NCBI GenBank assembly: GCA_007922305.1
Contig: ML677358.1
Coordinates: forward strand, 11,301,343-11,365,342
DNA length: 64,000 nucleotides
Direction of reading: 5' to 3'
Origin: Dermatemys mawii
Lineage: Eukaryota > Chordata > Testudines > Dermatemydidae
The translations under genes were made by a program, and so were the position numbers. Below the pieces are notes generated by a model, which was not told where the DNA came from, did not search any database, and saw only the letters and a list, made by a program, of their open reading frames with translations. Of this stretch, positions 21,920-34,111 are shown in pieces (the first letter of the stretch is position 1; each line of letters begins with the position of its first letter).

Positions 21920-22289
21920 TAATGTGTTCCAGAGACCAGCATGAAACTTATTGAACATACAAAACAGGGAAAATACAGATACAACCTGATTTCCTGCGGA
22001 GCGGATATATTGAAATTACCTGGATTTAGAGAAAATTAACCCTGATTCTAGGCTAAGAAGCAGAATCCTGATGAAATCCAAACTTGTTCGGGTAACTTGC
22101 ATTTGTTCTTATTGTGAAATAGGTCTAGGATACTCTGAGAGAAGTGAGGAAAAATTAGGCATGTACAGGGATTTCTTATACTGTATTTTGCCAGCATCTA
22201 TGGAATGCCCTTAGGCCAGTTCTTTGCTTCTCCTTGGGCAAAACCCATGTAGGAACAGGACAGTTTGCCAATGCCACTATTGTCATCAC

Positions 22290-22434
22290 CAATGTTTCCT
22301 CTAATTTTTAGCAGGCTGTGTGTGCAAAAAATTTCTTCTGTGCAAATTTTTGTGTGCGTGGTGTTTTACCATGTGCATGGGGCTTAGGATCCATGTGTGC
22401 ACCCGCACACGTGCATAGCTTGGAGGGAACAGTA
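22290..22434. mobile_element. Non-autonomous hAT transposon, 145 bp
   Basis: It begins 'caatgtttcctctaattttt' and ends 'agcttggagggaacagta', imperfect inverted repeats. Flanks 'gtcatcac' (22282-22289) and 'gtcatcaa' (22435-22442) match at 7 of 8 positions, consistent with a hAT duplication. The interior has 'tgtgtgtgcaaaa' and 'gcacccgcacacgtgcatag', the same family signature as the longer element at 43630-44207. Confidence 0.82.
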
Positions 22435-22442
22435 GTCATCAA

Positions 22443-25039
22443 TGTTAAAATAGACTTATACGGTCTTAAAATCTTATTGCAAGACCACTAGAGTTCACTT
22501 ATTCTCTCCCTGCCTAGAAATTTACAATGTGCAGAACTCTGAAGATATCTCTGATAACATTAGTATGATAAATGTTGTCATCAGTTACCCGAGCTATTCG
22601 CACAGAAGTTAACGGAGGTGGACCAGTATAACTGAGAGGAAAATTTGGTCTCACCTGTGTAGGCATATGTTTTAGCATGTCGGTAATTGTTCCAGCCGAG
22701 GAAACTCTCCTAGTGGGGAAAGGTTCTCTCTTTGTGTGTACTGTGAAGTATGAGTAAGCTGTGTTTAAGAAGTGAAAAGAAGGACTCCTGGGCTTTATTA
22801 CCCTTCCTTTAACTTGATGCCCGACTCTAGGGAATTCAGTTAACCTCTGTATACTTCAGATTACATCTCTGAGCACCAACTATAATTTCCACTTAGTCCA
22901 CAGGGAAGGTTTGATGCTTACTTTGCATTTCTAAAGGGAATTTGAGATCGTCAGGGGCAACGTATCATGAACATGCAAGAAGTGGTTACCAGTACTGTAC
23001 TTAATTTTGTTTTACATTCTGTGCTCGCACCCTTCACAAACTTGATATCCCTGGGCATTCCAGGTATGGAATGTGTTTTGGGTATGGAGAGATGGACAGT
23101 GTGCTTTCTGGAGAAAACCTGTGTCCAATATATCTTCTATTAATACCACAGAAAGAAAGATTTCCCTAAAACTCAATACATTTTGACTGGAAAGTGGGAG
23201 AAAAGACCAGAAGTGTCTTTTTTTAAGTTAAAATTTGAAATTAATATGTGCTAGATATCACACTTTTTATAGGCATTGTTACTGTTTTTCAGAGATAGGT
23301 CTAGCTCCTATCATACAAGCAGCTCTTGCTCAAACACGTGAGCATTTATGTGAGTGGCTCATCAGTTTCAATGGGCTACTCACATGAATTATTGCTCAGC
23401 ACTGTGATTAAGGGGTTTGCACTCTGACCCTCAGAGATGGAGCAGAATCCTGAATTTTTTTTTAATAAATAAAAACTTTTTATTGGGTTGGAATATGTGA
23501 TGGGTTTTTGGAATAACATGTACCCACAGAGGTCTGACACACGTTTGCTGTGATTACAGTCTGTACTAGGCCTGCAAAGTGAAATAAAGTTGAGTAATTG
23601 TTCAGACGTTAAACTATCACTCTCTGCTCTGTAAATGGCATTGCCATTTCTATATATTTACAATGCAGAAGCTTTTTCCTGTTCCTTTTCTATCATGTTA
23701 TTGAACTAAAAATGCAGCTGAGTCAAATCTAAGACTTCTAACTCTTTTCACGTATAAAGTAACATTTAACGCAGGCTATAACACACTAATACACATTATA
23801 GTATTTTGAGCTGCTTATAACATGAGCATTTTTACTTTTGAACTAAATTTGTGGTAAGTTTCATACACTGCTGTCTCTGCCTGTGCATCATGTGTGCAAG
23901 TGTTAGCAGGATCAGGGCCAAAAGTAAATGGATTGGGCACTGATTTCAGAACAAGCAGGATTGGGCCCTATGAAATACAGTGAAAGTGTGTATCTTGTTG
24001 AGAAGGGTGAATTAGTACAAAATCCAGTTTTGGATGCTGAGAGGATTAGAAACGTGAAACTTATTGTCTCAGCTGAGCAAGTGCCCCCTGGAACCTAAGC
24101 TGGCCAGCAACTGAGACCATCCCTTGATTAAATGAGAGCAGCCTCAGGGTTGTTCTAATTCTAGTGGCTCAGGGTCTTGGCTGCTGCTGTGGATCTGTGC
24201 AAAGGAAATAATTCATTGGAGGCTGGTTTAAGAAGCTTTAGGGCTGCCTTGGACTCTGGAGTGGCATAACATAGTTCTAACTCAATGGAGAACTGAGCTC
24301 TATGTTTTTATTGAAGAGATTTGTTATTTAGGCAGGCCAAAGCAGGAAATGACATGGCACAATATACTTTAAATCATCTTATCTTTCTTTCCTTTAAGAC
24401 TCCTTGCTTTGTCTCCAGAGTCCCTGAAAGCCAGCTATTCTTCATTATCTCTGAAGTTGGCTTTGAAAAGGAAGGAAGCTCTCAAGGAAAAAAAAACATT
24501 TGAAAAGGTTTCTAACTAAAATATGTTTAACAAGACATTTTAAAAATAAATCTTTCTTTGTCTCCCTCCTGCTCTGCTTTATAATGAGCTGAGAGGGCAA
24601 CAGCAGCTGAGTCATCCATCTGAGTCATGCAAACAGCTGTCATAGTTAAGACTAAAGATGAGCCAAAGAGCTGATGTTCATTTGGATGTGCTTTTATATC
24701 TGACTCACCAGTAAGAGAGGGAAAGGGATTTTTTCCTTCCTTCCCTTGTACTGTGAAAAATAGCCAGAAGGCTCTGTTGTAGTGATAGTGGCCTGTGGTG
24801 CTCTCATCAAGGTAGAGGAAGAAAGTGTTCATCCCTCCATCCCAGAGCAACAACTGGCCTTGTACACCCATTTTCTGTTTCCTGCACACACTTACCGCAA
24901 GGCCCTGGCCCAGGCGTGTGAGCATTATCCTTTCCATAGTGGGCCTGGGCCTAGGCGAGCATGAATATTCTATCTATATTTTTCAGACCTCAAAAGCTTA
25001 AAATGGATTTCTGCTATCTGTACGTCTCACTGGATTTCT
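22443..25039. other. No gene recognised
   Basis: A weak MIR-like scrap may lie around 22780-22870 ('gaattcagttaacctctgta'). Nothing else is supported. The 136-codon minus-strand frame at 24527-24937 shows no known domain and overlaps an unrelated plus-strand frame. Confidence 0.4.
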
Positions 25040-25275
25040 CTCTTCGTATTCTCACTTATATCATCTCTCCTTCCATCCTTTCTATCCTTCCTGTCTTGTC
25101 TCCGTGTTTTTTCTTCCCCCTCTGTCTAGCTCTCTCATCTTTTTTTCTTGTCTTCTTTCACCAGTTTCCCCTCCCTTCTCCTGTTTAAATCTCTCTTCAG
25201 TTGCTTTCCTATTTTCCCCCTTCCCTTTCCAAAGTTATCCTCCAACTTTCCCCTTTCCACCGGTTTTTCTCACTT
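25040..25275. repeat. Pyrimidine-rich tract
   Basis: About 235 bp in which the plus strand is strongly C/T-biased ('ttcctattttcccccttccc'). Overlapping frames of 75, 94 and 89 codons here encode Ser/Phe/Pro/Leu-rich strings, the signature of a C/T tract and not of a membrane protein. Confidence 0.65.
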
Positions 25276-25959
25276 GGTTCTCCTTCCTTTGCAACTGTGG
25301 TGTCTTTTTCCTGATGCCTGTGCTTCAAGAATGGCTGGCTCTTGTAGCTGGAACTGGCCTCTTTGCGAGCCGTCATGTTTGGACATAAATGGGCTTCTGA
25401 AACTCAGTGGGTTTTAACCCAAAACATCCTCTCTTCTGTGCAGCTGGGTTAATCGTATGCTTTCTGTATTCCCAGGAGAGTCCCATAATAGTTTCCAGCA
25501 GAAAAAGTAAACAGTCCTGGCAAATAGTGTTGATGTGGTGGTGAATTGGATCCAAGCACTGTGTCTGAAGAATCTAACTCTTTCTAGTTCCCAATTATGG
25601 GATGGTAGTACTTTAGGGAAGATAGTCATGTATACAGGCCATTTTAAAATCCTGTTTTCCTTGTAATGCTTTCTTCCCACTGCTAAATAAAAACATTTTA
25701 TTTTAAGAAGGCTGTTGGCCCATCTCACTGATCACATGTTTCAAAGGGAGGAAGCACAGGCCCTCAAAATCCAGTCAGACCTGCAGGGTGTTAAGAGGTT
25801 GGTATGTGGGGTTACATATCCAGGACCCAGTCTAAGAGTTGAAGAATTGTGAGATTTTTGTCCCCCAAATAGGGAAGGGAAAGAAAGGGGGCTGCACTCA
25901 GAGACCAGAAAGGGGACAGAGGTACAGCTAGCCCTGTTTCTTTAACAACATTCCTGGCT

Positions 25960-26052
25960 TTAAGCACATGACTAGTTTCAGTGACGTCAGTGGACCTATT
26001 CATGTGCTTAGGGTTAGGCATGTCCTTGAGTACCTTGTTGAATTGGGGCTTT
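25960..26052. repeat. Dispersed inverted-repeat fragment ('catgtgctta' type)
   Basis: 'ttaagcacatga' (25960-25971) pairs with 'tcatgtgctta' (26000-26010) around 'cagtgacgtcagtgg'. It is followed by 'taccttgttgaattggggct'. A related segment at 57705-57745 reads 'ttaagcatgtgtttaagtgc' then 'tctgctgaatcagggcc'. I recall this as a widespread sauropsid repeat, not verified. Confidence 0.45.
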
Positions 26053-26201
26053 AAAGGTAATACAAATACTGCATGGAAGTCAAGTGCCCACTTGGCCAGC
26101 AGTTGCACTTCTGAATCTTCTGAGTCAGCCATCAGGAAGCAAGTGCCTCATTGTGGTGAGATGCATTCTTTTTAATGCCTGTAAAACTAGATTATAGTTG
26201 G

Positions 26202-26217
26202 ACACACACACACACAC
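26202..26217. repeat. (CA)n microsatellite
   Basis: An uninterrupted run of eight CA units, followed by 'cgcacaaaaatg'. Confidence 0.85.
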
Positions 26218-28162
26218 GCACAAAAATGAACAGTGTGATTTGACTCCTGCTCTAACCCTTAGTGGACATTTGTCTGCACTGTGGAACCAGCTGAGACTAG
26301 ATGAGAGATTAAGGGGAATCAGGAACAGCATGGTTTCCAACCTGGAGTGAACTGAGGGGTCACAGCCTGAACTGTAGCCTCTAGCCAGTGCTATCATATT
26401 CTCCTTGTCCTGAACACTAACATTCACAGTGTTGTTGAAGCCCCAAGCTGATCTTGTCTGGGATATTTCATTCTCTAAAGTCAGCTGATGTGCGTCTTCG
26501 TTGGTGTAAACTGAGCTTATTACAGATTTAACTCCAGCGGTGCACTGCCTTCTATTCTGTAGTGGGTGGTTTAATAGCACACAGGCCCAAGGTTTGGGTG
26601 TGGCAATGAAGTTTTCAGGAGCTTCCCTAGTGATTTTCTAGTGGTTCCTCTGTGATATCAGGAGTGCTGGTCCCGCTCCTTTGCCAGGCAGCTCAATAAA
26701 ACACATGGCTGTGGGGAAGCAACAGACTTGGTTAAGTTCTCTCTGCACTTCTGCAGCCCCAGTCACCATACTGATGTAAACTTTCCTCTGCTGGGCTATT
26801 TGCATACTGCTCTCTCTCTCCTTTCCTTGTATCATGCCCCCCACAATTCTCCTTCCTCTTGCCCTGCTCTTCACTCACCTCTACTCTTTTTCTCCCCCTT
26901 GCTTTTCCCCTGCTCTGTTCCCTTGAGCATCTTTCCTGCTGCTACTAGCAAAGTTGGTTCTTCCCTCAACTTTTGTTCTGCATTTTGCATCACTATATTA
27001 TATTATGAGCTGGGACAGTATCCTTTTCTGCCTTTCAGTAAAATGTTGAGTAGATTATGGCTGTGGGTTTCATGTAAATTTATAGTGCTAAATAAACACT
27101 TGGTATTATTAATCTGTTCAGGGAAACTCAGATTTATGTCAAGTGGTGTACAAATATCAAGTTACTACAATCTCTCCAGTAAGTTTAAAGTGAAACTAAA
27201 GCCATTCATTTACCTGTTGGACAGGATCTCATTAACAAGCATAATTTTGTCTGCTCTGAAAATAAATTGAACAGAGCAGTCTTGGACTATTGCACAAGGG
27301 ATGGATGCTAAAAGATAGGAGATGCACTAATTTAATACAGGAAATGAAAGTTTATTGTGTATAGCAAGTTGCATTATGCAAAAAAGTCATTTGAAACCTA
27401 AGATTAAACTTTCAGCAGCAGATATATAGCATTTGATATTGTACTCTAAAAATGAATTTCATTTGCAAATGTCAAGCGATCTTTCATGAAAATGGCATTT
27501 TTGTATCGTTACTATGTAAAATATAATGGAATTAAAATTCCTTTTTTTGATCAAGTCAATATTAATGTAATATGCTTTACACTTAAGGTTTGCAGCTATG
27601 GAAGTTATAGGTACAGTATGTTGTTTCAAACATTGTGCCTGTAGGCCAGACCAACTGCTGTTTATAATGAAGTTGTGAAGTGCTCTACCTGATAAAGCTT
27701 TTATCATGTTCAGATTTAAGATACTGTTTCAGCATATTTCAGAAATTTAGGTAGTAATTCCCTCTAGGTTTTCTTATCTTCTCCCTGGAAATTCATAGTT
27801 TCTATTTATCTGGTCACTTACATGTCAAAACAGAAATTTCTTGAAATCCTGAGAGCTTTAGACATGAAGCGTATCTCTTTTTCTCTGAAGTCCCTCATCA
27901 CTTCTCTTGTGAAAGAAAACCTAATGGGGGATTGCTGGTTGGCATAAACCCATCTGAAATACTTAAATGGCTCGCTCTGTAACCCAAGGAATAGAAGTCT
28001 GTGAAATGTTCATGTTCTCTGGGAAACTCCCATGGTCCCTAGATTTTGTTTTTAAATTAAATCTTTTAAATTATACTCTATATTTTATTGTCAGAAATTT
28101 AGTAATGCATAGTGTAATATTATGCACTTAGTGACTAAAAAGAATAATTTTTCCTATAAGCA

Positions 28163-29112
28163 GGGGACGTATCAGTTGGAAGCGACAGAGAAGGCGAAAG
28201 GTCTGGGTGCACTGGTTGATCATAAGATGCCTATGAGCCGTGTGATTCAGCCATGAAAAAAAGCTAATGCAATTCTAGGATGCATCAAGTGATGGATTTC
28301 CAATAGTGATAGAGAGGTCTTACGACCGTTATACAAGGCATTGGTGAGAGCTCATCTGGAGTAGCGTGTGCAGTGCTGGTCTCCTGTATTTAAGAAAGAT
28401 AAATTCAAACTGGAATAGGTGCAGAGAAGGGCTACTAGGATGATCAGAGGAATGGAGACACCTACCTTACAAGAGACGACTGAAGGTGCTTGGGTTGTTT
28501 AACAAAATGAAGGATGAGCAAAATTATGATCACTCTCTATCCATGCATCAGAGAGATAAACAGCAGGGGAACATCAATTAAATGAAGACTTCGGGCCATC
28601 ACAGGAGTGAAGATCTGGAGCAATCTTCCAAGGAGAGTAGTGGAGGCAAAAATCCTAACTGGTCTTAAGAGTGAGCTTGATACGTTTCTGGAGAGGGTGA
28701 TATGATGAGATTGCCTACAATCTCCAAGGGCCAGAGATGGGGGACAAGATGGAGAGGGCACTCAATTGCTACCATGAATTCTTTCCCAGGTGTCTGGCTG
28801 CATACTAAGGGATTGCCATATCTGGGGTTGGGAAATAATTTTCCCCTAAGTCAAATTGACAGAGACACTGGGAGCGGTGGAGTTACCTTCCTCTGTAGCA
28901 TGAGGCACGGGTCACTTAATCATTTGAACTGGAGTGCATGATGGATTCTCAGGAACTTGAAGTCTTTAAATCAAGAGTTGAGGACTTCAGTAACTCAAAA
29001 GGGTATGGACCTAGTGCAGGAGTGGGCGGGTGACGTTCTGTGGCCTGCAATGTGCAGAAGATCAGACTAGATAATTGTGATGATCTCTTGTGGTCTGAAA
29101 GTCTGAGTCTGT
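28163..29112 (+). mobile_element. CR1 LINE, 3' portion of ORF2 plus 3' UTR, decayed
   Basis: Starts in the late ORF2 region ('gtatcagttggaagcgacag', 'gtctgggtgcactggttgat', then 'aaagctaatgcaattctagg', 'atgcatcaagtg'), the CR1 segment normally reading D-LG-LVDH...ANAILGCI. It runs through 'gtgcagagaagggctactag' to a long 3' UTR and a tail 'gatgatctcttgtggtctga' followed by 'aagtctgagtctg'. Stops and indels break all frames. The 3' UTR type matches the minus fragment at 206-305. Confidence 0.85.
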
Positions 29113-30331
29113 CGTCTGAGTTTCTCTATACTCCACCCTCCTCTGCCTGCTCGTCATACATTTTCTTTCTGTTTAGCTGCCTTCTGATATTCATTTCTCT
29201 TTATTCCTTCTCCTTGGGCTTGCTGTCTCATAGATGGTGTAGTCTAAAGATCTGCAGCACAGGCTTCCCAGATGACCTAGAGCAGCCTGATGGTCTCAGC
29301 TGTCTAGCAGTCCTCAAGTCTCCAGAAAACCACATGCTGTGAGCCACATTTAGAGCAGCCATCAGCCTGAAAGGGTTTTCTTTTAAGATCCTCTGGAGCC
29401 AGTAAGGAGTCACTGTGGGAAGGCAAAGAAAGCTAGTGTGCAGGACTGTACAAAACCATGAAAGGATGACCTATCTAGATGATGATACCCATGGTCCCTT
29501 CCCTTAATACACACACAGCTATCTCTGAAGAGGGGGATTAAATATTAAAAAAAGATATAAAAAGCCATTTTTTCCTCCAAAGTAGAGCGTCCCATATGAA
29601 ACTGTTTTCTGAAGGGGGACAAATAACTTTGTTGCTATTATTTTTTACATTTTATTAATAGAAGGCAGTGATGGTGCAGTACATTTTTGTAACTGTAGCA
29701 AAGCTATAGCATATTCACACACAGGCCTTAAACCTGCAAAAATTTAAGTGTGTACTTAATTTTATGCGCAAGCTCAGAGTAAAGAACCTGTACGTACATT
29801 TTCAGGATCAGCTCCTAGATGTACATTTAGGTACCCAACTTGGAAAATGCATATATTTTATGTATAATACATATTCTTTTATATTTGTTGCTTTTTGAAA
29901 GTTGTTTATTTTACAAAAAATAAAAATGCAGGATCATAAAATCCCTAATGATATCTCTGTTATACATGATGAGAAAGGAGTTCTGTATTGATTCTGATGA
30001 TTTTATGTTTATATAGTGCCTTTATCCAGAAAGATTCCAAAGATGATTCCCCTCCTCCCCCCCAAAAAACCAAAAACTTTATCAATAGACATATATTTGA
30101 TTTAGTCCAGGAGTCCCCACCGAAGAACAATTTCCATTGAAGATTATGGGGCTAAGACCTCTAGATGTGAAACACTTTGCCTATCATTGAAACACGCCAC
30201 CTCTAGGGTAAAATGTAACAGCTGATCAAATGCAAGAATTGACCTATTCTGACCCTGATTACCTTGAGATTTGACAAGTTTGCAGTCTGGCGTGGCTTTA
30301 AAATTATATGGTATTGATCAATTTTCAGATA

Positions 30332-30403
30332 GATAAAGCTGATAAATAATATGGGACCTGGATGCCGGATAAAGCTGATAAATAATATGGGACCTGGATG
30401 CTA
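30332..30403. repeat. 36-bp tandem duplication, two copies
   Basis: The unit begins 'gataaagctgataaataata' and ends 'gggacctggatgc'. Copies at 30332-30367 and 30368-30403 differ only at the last two bases ('cg' versus 'ta'), so the duplication is recent or conserved by conversion. Confidence 0.92.
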
Positions 30404-32489
30404 GAGAACATAATTTGTTTGATTTCATAAGATCTTCCCGGATCATGCACAAGGTTCATAGAGAGTTGAGCTCAGACCAGAACTTTACATTCAGTTTCAT
30501 TCTGTTTACATTGAATTTCCCCATTTTTATGCTTTTGGTATAAATCAATTCCAGAATGGCAAAGTGACTATATTTCTATCCTGGTATCAATGCAGCTGAA
30601 ATCCTCTGAGAATGTAAAAGATTTCAGACCAAGTTAGTTGAAATATCTCTTAGTTTTAAGATTTTCATTATTTTGGGTAGAAATCTTTTGAGGTTTTGGT
30701 CTGTCAAGACTGAATCTGAAGCCAAATTTAATCCTTTCACTAGCATAACTCTAATCCAGATGCAATCTTAAACACCCCCATCATGGTCCATCTCTACTTC
30801 TTTCTTTGTTATTTAACAAAATCTGCTGAGCCATTTGTTCAAGAACCTGAACCCTTCCCCTATTTCTTTCTGAGATTTAAGTCCATATATGGTAACAATT
30901 TCATATGTATACATAGTAACCCTTAACCTTTGCAATTGTTAAGGGAGAAATCCAGGCCCTACTAAAACAGTGGGACCGGGCTTTTAACTTCACTGTTAAT
31001 TATGACCGTTTGCCCCACTTCCATGGCTTTTTACAGCGTTTTTTTGTTTTTGGGATAAGGATAAGAAAATGATGTGAAAAAATGAAAAAGTCTCTAATTT
31101 TTTATCAGCATGTTGTTCCCCTCCTTTGCCATTCATGTGACATCTGTCTTTTATCTCTAAGTTATGAGTCACCGACGTCTGGTTCAAAGTGGTAATTTCA
31201 AAGCAGAACATGGAAAATATTCAGAAGCAGCCTTTACAAATGGCCTGTGGCAGGATTGGTGCAGGCTTTGTGGGGTGCTGCGACAACTGCTCGACCCCCA
31301 GTTCAACTCTCATGGGTAATTGCTGGTGCAACTCCTCTATCCTTTGCCATAAGCATTAAAAATTAATGTGTGCTGCTCAACCGCTCAGGTTTAAGGAAAG
31401 AGGCTTTAAAAAGATATTTTATAAGGAAGGGAGGTTTGTAGCTGTCAGAAAAAGGATGAAGTGGAGCTTCTTCCTGCCCAAGTGTTTCCAGCATTTGTAG
31501 TTCGAGAAGTGCTTGGGCCATTAACAACTGAGGAGTAGCACCTCCTCTTTTCTCCTGCTCTCCTCCCCCTGCCACACTTCTATCAGAGGTGCACCTTCTT
31601 TCACTAGGGGTCTCCTCTACTCAGTTATGTTGAGTCAGCGCCTTTAGTACCCAATGTTCCACAGAACCCTTTGAGTTGTCTGCTGCGGGGCTTTGGCAGC
31701 TAATCAGAGTGCAGTATATTCAGAACTAGAAGTACACTAAACAGCTTCCAGCTCAGCTTTATGTATGAAGCTGCCTATACTTCCCAGAGGGGAAGACAGA
31801 ATTTTAGTACAGTGCAGAAAATCTACATGTTAAATTATGCCACTTAACCTTTCCTAAGTAGGACAACATGCATCAGGGCCACTGTACAATCAGCCATCAC
31901 TTTTTATTCCCATTAACTATAAATATGCTTATCTGCTGAAGATGTATTATTATTTCAGTAGTCAGTGTGCTTTGTACTGTAAAAATCGTACAGGAACACA
32001 CAATTCCTGCCCCGATGAGTTTACTTACTAATTTAGTGAAGAATAGTGGGGCTGTGCTGTTAAAGGCTTTTGTTTATTGAAAGGCGTGTACAATTACACA
32101 CACAAAGAGGCATTTAGATGTCTATTGCATAGCGTTTAACTGTAACTGGGATCCCTCCCCACAAGAAAGTTGGCCCCAAAAGTCAAAACATTTTCATTTT
32201 ACCGGAAAATATAAGTGGCTTTCCCCAATAATAGGCTCAATTTTCTCCCTTTCTTGCATTGTGGCTTCTTTTTTCTTGTCTTTTCATAGTTTGAATCTAT
32301 CTTATCATGTTTTCCAGTTTTCCCTTCATCTGTATTGTTCACTTTATTTTCCCCTTGTTTGTTATTGTATCCAGTACCTCTGTCTCTTTCAAATTTGTTT
32401 CCCTGCATTGACTTTGTTTCATTTCTTCTTTTAGCCATGTGTCTACAAGCTCAGGAAAATGGACTTGATGACTTCTTGAGGTTCCTTCT

Positions 32490-32635
32490 GATCATTCATT
32501 TCTATGATTCTTGTCTCTCTCCGTTCACCTTCTGCTTATCACTCCCCTTCCCATGTCTTTCTCCTTCATCCTCTCTCTGCTCCTCTCTTGCCTCTCTTCC
32601 TTTCCTGGTTTCATCTTTTCCCATCCATTCGTCTT
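32490..32635. repeat. Pyrimidine-rich tract
   Basis: The plus strand is strongly C/T-biased ('tcatcctctctctgctcctc'). A Ser/Leu/Phe-rich frame on plus and a Glu/Lys/Arg-rich frame on minus are by-products. Confidence 0.6.
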
Positions 32636-34041
32636 CATGATTGGTTTTTTGCACTGCCTGGAACCACTGGAAGTATAACAAGACACCATAGTTAGTATCA
32701 CATTGTTTAATTGAAAATTTCTTCATGGAACATTTTTAACATTGAGTGCTTATTTTCACTAGGAAATAACAGCCAGTCAGAAGGATTAGAATCTGAATTA
32801 TTTTGTCAATGATTAAACCATTTATAGACCCCAGACCAGATCCTCAGCTGTTTTAAAATACGCTGCAAACTCTTTGCTAACTATGTATGGTATCTTTGCC
32901 AACGATAACTATTGTTATCTAGTAACAGCAAAGGGGGTCCAAGAGGACCCCAGAGTTATATATTTGATGAATAAAAGATGTTTACTCTTGGATAGCTAAT
33001 ACTTTTACTCTTATTTTATATTTATACTGTTAACAAAAATTATCCTAAAAATAGCACCTCTTTTCTAACTCGTAGCCCAAAAAATCCCTACCTCTATCAG
33101 CTGGTTCGTGTCATAACTCTAAATCCTTTCACAAAACATCGATTTAGATATGCTGCAATATGCAATAACCATATTCTTTTGACTGTCATTTTATCAGGGA
33201 GGTGTTACCTAGATTATGTGTTAGCAGTTTTAATCTGTTTAAATGTGTGGTTCTGGTGTGTATGCTACAATATTTCTGCTCAATCAATTTGCTTGTATGT
33301 TTTCCAGAACTGTAGTTCAGGGTAATTTCAGATATAAGCAGTGTTCTCAGTTTGATTTGATTCCTTGCGATATTGAATTTGAAATGGTAATTTTTATAGT
33401 TAGTGTTTCATTTGACAGCCCATCTAAACTGCCCCAAATATAGTACTTTGTACTGCTTCAGTTTAAATATCAACTGCCTGAGAATATAAAGTCTGGATTT
33501 TGAATGGTCCCTTGCTATTTTTTTTGCTTACCAATAACAGTCAATAATACATACTATGAAAAATGCCTTAACTAACTGCTTAAGTGACCAACAGAAATGG
33601 ATGGTTGACCCAGGGGTGTCCTAATAAACGTGGAGCAGAAATGATCTTTGTCTTTTAGAGCACTCTTTTAAATTTGCCTGGTAAGGGTGATATTCTTCGG
33701 GTTTCTATGTGTGTATGTTTATCCCTTTTCTGCATTATTTTTCAGGGATCTGCAATGCATACATATAATCCTATAAAATGAGGTATCCGGGGAGGTCCCT
33801 GAAAAATAGTCTTGTTATGGAAGCAAAGGAAGACTTAGTAACCTAGCATGATTAGAAGTGTCCATATGTGGCAATGTTCTGATACATGCTAAGATTAGGA
33901 TGGAATTTGGACTGGAGGATCCAGGTCCAATCAGGGCTAGAGTTCAGATTTGTCTTTAAATTCGGCATATGCCAAAAATCTCATAATCTGTTCTTGTATG
34001 ACTCTCTTACCTTAAAATGGCAAAAAACGTCCCCTGTCGTA

Positions 34042-34111
34042 AGTGTGTGTGTATAGAGAGAGAGAGAGAGAGAGTGTGAGTGAGTGTTTGTGTGTGAATG
34101 AATGAATGAAT
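34042..34111. repeat. Compound microsatellite (GT)n(GA)n...(GAAT)n
   Basis: Runs of GT, then GA, a 'gtgagtgagtgtttgtgtgt' segment and four 'gaat' units follow one another, a typical compound simple repeat. Confidence 0.85.

Larger units (their letters stand above)
25276..28162. other. No gene recognised; minor repeats
   Basis: Contains an inverted-repeat scrap at 25960-26052, a CA run at 26202-26217 and a pyrimidine-rich tract at 26805-26940. The 151-codon (26125-26580, minus) and 180-codon (26728-27270, plus) frames have no recognised domain. The latter begins in the C/T tract. Confidence 0.4.

Noticed and set aside
25104..25417. Two overlapping 94- and 89-codon plus frames with hydrophobic runs
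   Set aside because: They are alternate readings of the C/T tract 25040-25275 and are open together, which argues for composition.
26728..27270. 180-codon plus-strand frame with hydrophobic N-terminal part
   Set aside because: The Ser/Leu/Phe/Pro-rich start is the pyrimidine tract at 26805-26940; no membrane-protein family or splice context was recognised.
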